10,771 nt of DNA. Source: JBOHUC01 sp050733935 (lineage in GTDB: Bacteria; Eisenbacteria; RBG-16-71-46; DASYSL01). Position numbers and translations under genes: made by a program. The notes below the pieces were generated by a model. It did no database searches and had not been told where the DNA came from. It saw only the letters and a program-made list of their open reading frames with translations. The stretch covers positions 1 through 10,771 of the forward strand of contig JBOHUC010000091.1 of NCBI GenBank assembly GCA_050733935.1, in the 5' to 3' direction. This document shows positions 6,274-10,771 of the stretch, in pieces (position 1 is the first letter of the stretch; every line of letters starts with the position of its first letter).

Positions 6274-7551
6274 CTACGAACGCGCGAGGATCTGGTGCAC
6301 TCCCTGGTGCAGCGGATAGCCCGACGTGAGCTCCTCGACCCGTGTGCGGACGCGCGCGAGATGGGCGTCGTCGCCCGGCTTTTCGAGCGCGAGCCCGATC
6401 AGCTCGGCGATCGTCTCCATCTCCGCCTCGCGCATGCCGCGGGTCGTCACGGCCGGCGTGCCGACGCGCATGCCGCTCGTGGTCATGGGCTTTTCGGGAT
6501 CGAACGGGATCGCGTTCTTGTTGACGGTGATGCCCGCCTTCTCGAGCGCGGCCTCGGCCGCCTTGCCCGTGAGGCTCTTCGGGCGCAGGTCGACGAGCAG
6601 GAGATGGTTGTCGGTGCCGCCCGAGACGAGCCGGAAGCCGCGACCGCCGAGGCCGGACGCGAGCGCCTTCGCGTTCGCCACCACCTGCTTCTGGTAGGTC
6701 TTGAAGCCTTCCGTGAGCGCTTCGCCGAGACACACGGCCTTGGCCGCGATCACGTGCATGAGCGGACCGCCCTGCATCCCGGGGAAGAGGCTCTTGTCGA
6801 CCGCGGCCTGGAGCTCGGGGCCGCACAGGACGAGCCCGCCGCGCGGACCGCGCAGCGTCTTGTGGGTCGTGGTCGTCACGATGTCGGCGTGCGGCACCGG
6901 CGAAGGATGGAGCCCGGCCGCGATCAGGCCTGCGATGTGGGCCATGTCGACCACGAGCTTCGCCCCGACTTTTTTCGCGACCGCGCCGAAGCGCGCGAAG
7001 TCGATCGTGCGCGGATACGCAGACGCGCCGGCAATCAGGATCGCAGGCCTGTGCTCCTCGGCCAGGCGCTCCATGGCGTCGTAGTCGATGCGCTCGTCCT
7101 CCTCGCGCACGCCGTACTGGACCACCTTGAAGAAGCGGCCCGAGAACGAGACGGGATGCCCGTGCGTCAGGTGCCCGCCGTGCGAGAGGTTCATGCCGAG
7201 GATCGTCGCACCCGGATCGGCGATCGCGAAGTACGCGGTCATGTTGGCCTGCGCGCCCGAGTGCGGCTGCACGTTCGCGTGCGGAGCGGCGAAGAGCTCC
7301 TTCGCGCGGTCGCGCGCCAGCGTTTCGACGACGTCGACGTATTCGCAGCCGCCGTAATAGCGCTTGCCCGGGTATCCTTCGGCGTACTTGTTGTTGAGGA
7401 CGGTGGCCATCGCGGCGAGGACGGCCGGCGACGGAAAGTTCTCCGACGCGATCAGCTCGAGGGTCGAGAGCTGGCGCCGCTCCTCGTCCACCAGTGCCTG
7501 GTAGACGAGCGGGTCCTGATGGCGGATCGACTCGAGCCCGGTCTCTCCCAT
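6274..7551 (-). CDS. glyA: Serine hydroxymethyltransferase
   Basis: Cytosolic PLP enzyme converting serine and tetrahydrofolate to glycine and 5,10-methylene-tetrahydrofolate, the main source of one-carbon units. At 425 residues it is full length. Family phrases include LELIASENFPSPAV (31-44), NKYAEGYPGKRYYGG (54-68), QPHSGAQAN (95-103) and SHGGHLTHG (123-131). The PLP-binding lysine is K231 in TTTTHKTLRGPRGG. The C-terminal domain has SGMRVGTPAVTTRGM. The ATG at 7551 is 12 bases after the ilvE stop with only a weak GCAGG-like site upstream; homologues start at this position. It lies in the phosphatase - ilvE - glyA run, probably transcribed from the promoter at 9067-9095. Glycine made here also feeds purine synthesis, the pathway of purD farther upstream. 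Nothing in the sequence suggests loss of function. Confidence 0.97.
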   Translation of the reverse strand: MGETGLESIRHQDPLVYQALVDEERRQLSTLELIASENFPSPAVLAAMATVLNNKYAEGYPGKRYYGGCEYVDVVETLARDRAKELFAAPHANVQPHSGAQANMTAYFAIADPGATILGMNLSHGGHLTHGHPVSFSGRFFKVVQYGVREEDERIDYDAMERLAEEHRPAILIAGASAYPRTIDFARFGAVAKKVGAKLVVDMAHIAGLIAAGLHPSPVPHADIVTTTTHKTLRGPRGGLVLCGPELQAAVDKSLFPGMQGGPLMHVIAAKAVCLGEALTEGFKTYQKQVVANAKALASGLGGRGFRLVSGGTDNHLLLVDLRPKSLTGKAAEAALEKAGITVNKNAIPFDPEKPMTTSGMRVGTPAVTTRGMREAEMETIAELIGLALEKPGDDAHLARVRTRVEELTSGYPLHQGVHQILARS

Positions 7552-7563
7552 CGCCTGCTTGAG

Positions 7564-8523
7564 CTAGGCCTTCGCCGGGGTCGCGGCGGGCGTTCCCGCG
7601 GCGCGCACCGGCGTGAACCATCCGCGGGTGTCCTTCGCCCGGCCGGCCATGAGATCGAAGAACGCGGTCTGGATCGCGCGCGTGATCGGACCGCGCTGTC
7701 CGTCGCCGACCGGAATGCGATCGACCGACGTGATCGGCGTGATCTCGACCGCCGTGCCCGAGAAGAACGCCTCGTCCGCGGCGTACAGGAGCTCGCGCGG
7801 CAGGAATTCCTCGCGCACGTGATAGCCGAGATCGCGCGCGAGCGTGAGCACGGTGTCACGCGTGATGCCGGAGAGGATCGAGGAGGCGATCGGCGAGGTG
7901 TAGAGCTCGCCTCGATAGACGAGGAACACGTTCTCGCCCGAGCCTTCACTGATCCATCCGTAGGCGTCGAGCGCGATGCCCTCGGCGTAGCCGTTCGTGA
8001 TCGCCTCGGTCTTGATGAGCTGCGAGTTCATGTAGTGGCCGCCGGCCTTCGCGAGCGACGGATACGTGTCGGGCGCGGCGCGGCGCCACGTCGAGACCTG
8101 GACGGCGACGCCCTTCTCCTGCGACTCCGGTCCCAGATAGTGGCCCCACGGATAGGCCGCGACCGCGACGTCCACCGGATTGCCGATCGGATTGACCCCG
8201 AGGCTCTCGTAACCGCGATAGATGATCGGGCGCAGATAGCAGGACTTGAGGCCGTTCTTCTGCACGACCTCGACGCACACGCGCGACAGCTGCTCGGCGG
8301 AATAGCGCGTCTCCATGCGATAGATCTTCGCGGAGTCGACGAGGCGCCGCACGTGCTCCTCGAGCCGGAAGATCGCCGGGCCATCGGTGCGCTCGTAGCA
8401 GCGGATGCCCTCGAACACGGAAGAGCCGTAGTGCACGACGTGCGAGAGGATGTGGATCTTCGCATCCTCCCACGCCACCCACTGCCCGTTCATCCAGATG
8501 ACTTCGGATCGCGACAGGGCCAT
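7564..8523 (-). CDS. ilvE: Branched-chain amino acid aminotransferase
   Basis: Fold-type IV PLP aminotransferase, 319 residues, catalysing the last step of valine, leucine and isoleucine synthesis with glutamate as amino donor. The PLP lysine is K159 in SLAKAGGHYMNSQ, at the family position. Other family signs are HYGSSVFEGIRCY (31-43), YLRPIIYRGYESLGVNP (96-112), LDAYGWISEGSGENVF, SGITRDTV, and DEAFFSGTAVEITPI near the end. D-amino acid aminotransferase and ADC lyase are related, but this pattern is closest to E. coli IlvE. The ATG at 8523 has AAGGAG six bases upstream, so the start is secure. It lies 24 bases after the phosphatase gene and 12 before glyA, clearly within one operon. The alanine- and proline-rich last 15 residues look like a loose tail. 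Confidence 0.97.
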   Translation of the reverse strand: MALSRSEVIWMNGQWVAWEDAKIHILSHVVHYGSSVFEGIRCYERTDGPAIFRLEEHVRRLVDSAKIYRMETRYSAEQLSRVCVEVVQKNGLKSCYLRPIIYRGYESLGVNPIGNPVDVAVAAYPWGHYLGPESQEKGVAVQVSTWRRAAPDTYPSLAKAGGHYMNSQLIKTEAITNGYAEGIALDAYGWISEGSGENVFLVYRGELYTSPIASSILSGITRDTVLTLARDLGYHVREEFLPRELLYAADEAFFSGTAVEITPITSVDRIPVGDGQRGPITRAIQTAFFDLMAGRAKDTRGWFTPVRAAGTPAATPAKA

Positions 8524-8529
8524 GCGGGG

Positions 8530-8535
8530 CTCCTT
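8530..8535 (-). promoter_or_regulatory. Ribosome binding site of ilvE
   Basis: AAGGAG, six bases before the ilvE ATG, inside the short gap after the phosphatase gene. Its quality contrasts with the missing site in front of the phosphatase gene itself. Confidence 0.75.
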
Positions 8536-8547
8536 CTTCTTTGAGGT

Positions 8548-9060
8548 TCAGGAGGGCTTGCGGGCGCTCACCGTGCGCTCGCGAAGCTCGGCCCGGATAT
8601 ACGGAACGACGCGCTGCAGATGACCTTCGATGCGCCGAAGGCACTCTTCGTAGGCTTCGATCGAGCCGCCGAACGGGTCGGCGATGGCTTCGCCGGCCGG
8701 CGATTCGACGCCGAAGTCGGCGAGACCGAACGTCTGATCGGCAGCCTCCGGATCGAGTGACCGGACGAGGGACCGGTCCGCGGGATCCATGAGAAGGACG
8801 AGATCCACGCCCTGGAGCTGGTCGCGGCCGAGCCGGCGGCTCTTGTGGCGCTCGAGATCGAGCCCGGCCTTGCGCGCGACCTCGCGCGAGGTGCTGGAGG
8901 CCGGTGAGCCGTCGAACGCGGCAGTCCCGGCCGATCGAACCTCCACGCGGGAGGCGTCCTCGCCGAGGGCGCGCACGAGCGCAGCCTCGGCCAGGGGGCT
9001 CCGGCAGGTGTTCCCGGTGCACACGAACAGCACGCGGAAGAGCGGCTCCGGGCCGGACAT
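8548..9060 (-). CDS. Low-molecular-weight phosphatase, predicted protein-arginine phosphatase (YwlE-like)
   Basis: 170-residue cytosolic phosphatase of the LMW-PTP fold. The P-loop is VCTGNTCRSP with catalytic C14 and R20 (C-x5-R); the general acid is D128 in ADPFGGSIEAY. In Bacillus YwlE, the Thr four residues after the catalytic Cys and the Phe in D-P-F set preference for phospho-arginine over phospho-tyrosine; both are here (T18, F130), and the phrase is almost that of YwlE. I infer a phospho-arginine phosphatase opposing a McsB-type kinase, though a tyrosine phosphatase remains possible. The gene sits between tsaC and glyA as in Bacillus. The ATG at 9060 lies six bases after a strong -10 box with no Shine-Dalgarno, so translation is probably leaderless. 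A GTG at codon 10 would also give a family-like N-terminus. The product is about 20 residues longer than YwlE. Confidence 0.9.
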   Translation of the reverse strand: MSGPEPLFRVLFVCTGNTCRSPLAEAALVRALGEDASRVEVRSAGTAAFDGSPASSTSREVARKAGLDLERHKSRRLGRDQLQGVDLVLLMDPADRSLVRSLDPEAADQTFGLADFGVESPAGEAIADPFGGSIEAYEECLRRIEGHLQRVVPYIRAELRERTVSARKPS

Positions 9061-9066
9061 GCAGCA

Positions 9067-9095
9067 AAGATAGGCGCCGTTCGAGGGGGTGTCAA
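9067..9095 (-). promoter_or_regulatory. Strong sigma-70-type promoter for the phosphatase-ilvE-glyA run
   Basis: The -35 box is a perfect TTGACA (9095 down to 9090) and the -10 box is TATCTT (9072 down to 9067), with a spacer of exactly 17 bases. Only six bases separate the -10 box from the phosphatase ATG, so the start of transcription should fall on or within a base or two of that ATG. The same sequence also reads as the Bacteroidota-type pair TTG and TAnnTTTG (TATCTTTG) with 20 bases between. It stands out because its AT-rich boxes lie in extremely GC-rich surroundings. It probably serves the four genes down to 5630 and perhaps the MoxR/Bat genes. Confidence 0.75.
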
Positions 9096-9108
9096 GGCGG
9101 CCCGGCTG

Positions 9109-9137
9109 CGCCACTTGGCGTCCCGATCGGGGTGCCA
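9109..9137. repeat. Two overlapping inverted repeats between tsaC and the promoter
   Basis: CGCCA-CT-TGGCG at 9109-9120 overlaps an imperfect 22-base palindrome at 9116-9137 with CCCGATCGGG at its centre. Pairing is 9 of 11 per half. There is no T-run on either side, so this is not a standard intrinsic terminator. Its place 14 bases upstream of the -35 box, and 27 bases after the tsaC stop, would suit an operator or a weak hairpin ending the upstream transcript. In such GC-rich DNA it could also be chance. Confidence 0.3.
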
Positions 9138-9163
9138 CTCGCGATCTCGGGCCCTCGCACTGC

Positions 9164-9802
9164 CTACGCGTGCGCCGCGCCGCGCCCCAGGAACGCCGTG
9201 ACGTCGACCGCCCCCGCCCGCACGAGCTCGACACGCCCGCCCGACACGTCGACGATCGTCGAGGCGACGGTCGTCTTCGCTTCACCGCAATCGAGGATGA
9301 GGTCGATCTGGTTGCCGAAGATCTTCACGATCTCGACCGCGTTCGTCGCGGGCGGCCGGCCCGAGAGATTCGCGGACGAGGACACGATGGGCCCTCCCAC
9401 CGCTTCGAGGAGCGCGTGCGCGAGCGGATTCTTCGGCACGCGGAGCGCGATCGTGCCGCGCTCGGCGCGCACACGCTCGGGCACGAGGATCGAGGCCTTG
9501 AAGATGATGCTCAAAGGTCCGGGCCAGAGTTTGCGCATGAGCGTCTCGGCGATCTCGGGGACGCTCTCGACCAGCGGGTACACGTCGTCCGGCTCGGGGA
9601 TGAGCGAGACGACCGCGAGATTGGCCGGCCTCCGCTTGATGCGGTACACGAACTCGACCGCCGAAGGATCCATGAGCAAGGACGATAGGCCGTAAATCGT
9701 GTCCGTGAGGAACGCCACGACCCCGCCCCGGAGCAAAGTCTCGGCGGCGAGCAAAACCGTCTCGGGGTCCGGGTCGTCGCGTTCGACGGGAACGATTTCC
9801 AT
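9164..9802 (-). CDS. tsaC: L-threonylcarbamoyladenylate synthase (TsaC/Sua5/YrdC family)
   Basis: Cytosolic enzyme making threonylcarbamoyl-AMP from threonine, bicarbonate and ATP, the first step of the t6A37 modification of ANN-decoding tRNAs. It is 212 residues, a single YrdC domain without the Sua5 C-terminal domain. Visible motifs are FLTDTIYGLS (31-40), K56-x-R58, LWPGPLS (92-98), LRVPKNPLAHALLEA (120-134), and SSANLSG (142-148) with the S-x-N pair. The end ASTIVDVSGGRVELVRAGAV is typical of the family. One family feature is altered: after KRRP the usual K-P-L / K-G-L is L-A-V (62-64). YciO-type paralogues lack SANLSG, so TsaC is favoured. The ATG at 9802 is 14 bases after the purD stop with only a weak AGGA upstream; it gives a family-sized product. 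A frame open far upstream overlaps purD and is not used. Confidence 0.92.
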   Translation of the reverse strand: MEIVPVERDDPDPETVLLAAETLLRGGVVAFLTDTIYGLSSLLMDPSAVEFVYRIKRRPANLAVVSLIPEPDDVYPLVESVPEIAETLMRKLWPGPLSIIFKASILVPERVRAERGTIALRVPKNPLAHALLEAVGGPIVSSSANLSGRPPATNAVEIVKIFGNQIDLILDCGEAKTTVASTIVDVSGGRVELVRAGAVDVTAFLGRGAAHA

Positions 9803-9816
9803 GGTCGTGCCGGTTC

Positions 9817-10771
9817 CTAGACCCGCGCCTGGCGCGCCGGCACCCGTTCGGCTCCGGTCACGTCGCGGGCCACGTCGGTCCGCACCTGTGCGCCGGGGAA
9901 GCGAAGCCGTGCGGCCGCTTCGTAGGCACGCCGCCGCGATTCGGCGCGATCGGCCGCGCGCGCGACCACCGTGAGCACGCGTCCTCCGCTCGTCACGACC
10001 CGCCCGTCTTCCAGCTTCGTGCCCGCGTGGAAGCACCAGCACTCCGCGCGATCCTCCGCGTCGGGCGCAGGCCAGGCGTCGAGACCATCGATCGTCTCTC
10101 CGGTGCGCGGCGCTTCCGGGTAGCCCGGCGCAGCGAGCACGACGCCGACCGTGGCCCCCTCGCGAAACGAAAGCGGCGAAGCGAGCCGGCCTTCGGCGCA
10201 CTCGAGGAGCAGCGCTCCGAGATCGCCGTCGACGAGTGGCAGGAGCACCTGTGTTTCGGGATCGCCAAAGCGCGCGTTGAACTCGAGCACGCGCGGGCCT
10301 GCGGGTCCGATCATGAGCCCGACGTAGAGGAGTCCGCGGAACGGCGCCCCTTGCGCGGCGAGCGCCGCGAGCGTGGGTCGCGCGACCGCGTCTTCGACGT
10401 GCTGCGCGAGTGCGGGATCGAGCCGCGCGGGAGCGAACGCCCCCATGCCGCCCGTGTTCGGACCCTCGTCGCCGTCGGCCAGGCGCTTGTAGTCGCGCGC
10501 GGGGAGAAAGCGCCGCACGCGCTCGCCGTCCGTGAGGAAGAAGAGCGAGGCCTCTTCCCCCGGCAGGAATGCTTCGACGACGAGGCGCTCGGCGGCCGCA
10601 CCGAAGCGTCCGCCGACCAGACATTCGAACGCGAATGCCCGCGCCTCGGCAGCGTCGCGCGCGACCAGCACGCCCTTTCCGGCCGCAAGCCCGTCCACTT
10701 TGAGCACGGCCGGATAACCGAGGCGGCGCGCCGCGTCGACCGCGCGGTCGACGTCGTCCACGACCTCGAAG
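9817..10771 (-). CDS. purD: Phosphoribosylamine-glycine ligase, N-terminus beyond window edge
   Basis: ATP-grasp ligase joining phosphoribosylamine and glycine to give GAR, the second step of de novo purine synthesis. About 317 codons are visible and the frame is open to the right edge, beginning FEVVDDVDRAV; homologues suggest some 110 residues are missing. Seen in order: YPAVLKVDGLAAGKGVLVA (ATP-grasp lysines and glycine loop), FLPGEEASLFFL, DGDEGPNTGGMGAFAPA, and the metal-binding block EFNARFGDPETQVLLPLVDG with its Glu and Asn. The C-terminal domain follows, with VVLAAPGYPE and the GGRVLTVVARA end. No start can be given here; GTG at 10761 is internal. The stop is 14 bases before tsaC, so the two are probably cotranscribed. 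Its substrate glycine can come from the glyA product in this window. Confidence 0.96.
   Translation of the reverse strand, partial: FEVVDDVDRAVDAARRLGYPAVLKVDGLAAGKGVLVARDAAEARAFAFECLVGGRFGAAAERLVVEAFLPGEEASLFFLTDGERVRRFLPARDYKRLADGDEGPNTGGMGAFAPARLDPALAQHVEDAVARPTLAALAAQGAPFRGLLYVGLMIGPAGPRVLEFNARFGDPETQVLLPLVDGDLGALLLECAEGRLASPLSFREGATVGVVLAAPGYPEAPRTGETIDGLDAWPAPDAEDRAECWCFHAGTKLEDGRVVTSGGRVLTVVARAADRAESRRRAYEAAARLRFPGAQVRTDVARDVTGAERVPARQARV

Noticed and set aside
5630..7621. A 663-codon minus-strand frame extending the small membrane protein through glyA
   Set aside because: The upstream two thirds are an out-of-frame reading of glyA. Only the last 212 codons look like real protein.
6295..8544. 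A 749-codon open frame on the plus strand
   Set aside because: It is antisense to glyA and ilvE, whose products are certain. Its product is Arg/Asp/Glu/His-rich without family motifs, as expected of a mirror frame in GC-rich coding DNA.
9164..10624. A 486-codon minus-strand frame that could suggest a long TsaC with an extra N-terminal domain
   Set aside because: The part before 9802 overlaps purD out of frame and is Arg/Ala-rich without motifs. The ATG at 9802 gives a normal TsaC.
1..10771. Mobile elements, CRISPR arrays, tRNA or rRNA genes
   Set aside because: No spaced repeats, no transposase or integrase motifs, and almost no non-coding space. Every gene is chromosomal housekeeping or Bat-type.

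Overview
The window comes from a very GC-rich bacterium. Third codon positions are almost all G or C, which is why long spurious reading frames appear on the plus strand. All eleven genes I can support lie on the minus strand, so the window reads right to left. They follow one another with gaps of 5 to 103 bases, or with short overlaps. I cannot place the organism to phylum. The gene set fits an aerobic Gram-negative-like lineage, with an Aerotolerance (Bat) cluster whose proteins carry membrane and export signals. One promoter resembles both the ordinary sigma-70 consensus and the Bacteroidota-type TTG / TAnnTTTG pattern, which would suit the wider FCB group (Gemmatimonadota or Eisenbacteria-like soil lineages). 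This is only a suggestion.

Right half (about 5630-10771), housekeeping: the 3' part of purD (purine synthesis), tsaC/sua5 (tRNA threonylcarbamoyladenosine synthesis), a low-molecular-weight phosphatase, ilvE (branched-chain aminotransferase), glyA (serine hydroxymethyltransferase) and a small membrane protein. A strong promoter sits in the 103-base gap after tsaC. Its predicted start point falls on, or within a base or two of, the phosphatase ATG, so the phosphatase mRNA is probably leaderless. The phosphatase has the two residues that mark the protein-arginine phosphatase YwlE. The order tsaC - ywlE - (rpiB) - glyA is known from Bacillus; here ilvE stands where rpiB would be.

Left half (1-5554), a MoxR/Bat cluster: moxR (AAA+ ATPase), a DUF58 protein, a BatD-like membrane protein, batA (von Willebrand factor A protein) and a long protein joining a BatB-like VWA domain to a BatC-like TPR domain, cut by the left edge inside a glycine run. 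The last four genes are joined by ATGA, TGATG and GTGA overlaps, with Shine-Dalgarno sequences inside the end of the preceding gene, so they are probably translationally coupled. MoxR ATPases are thought to act as chaperones on VWA-domain partners, and this operon supplies one ATPase and three MIDAS-type proteins.

I found no RNA genes, insertion sequences, CRISPR arrays or integrases, and no gene-free stretch over 300 bases. The notable points are the leaderless promoter, the predicted arginine phosphatase, the BatB-BatC fusion with a buried signal-peptide-like segment, and a possible divergent LemA-like protein between glyA and moxR. I saw no clear sign of a wholly new system.
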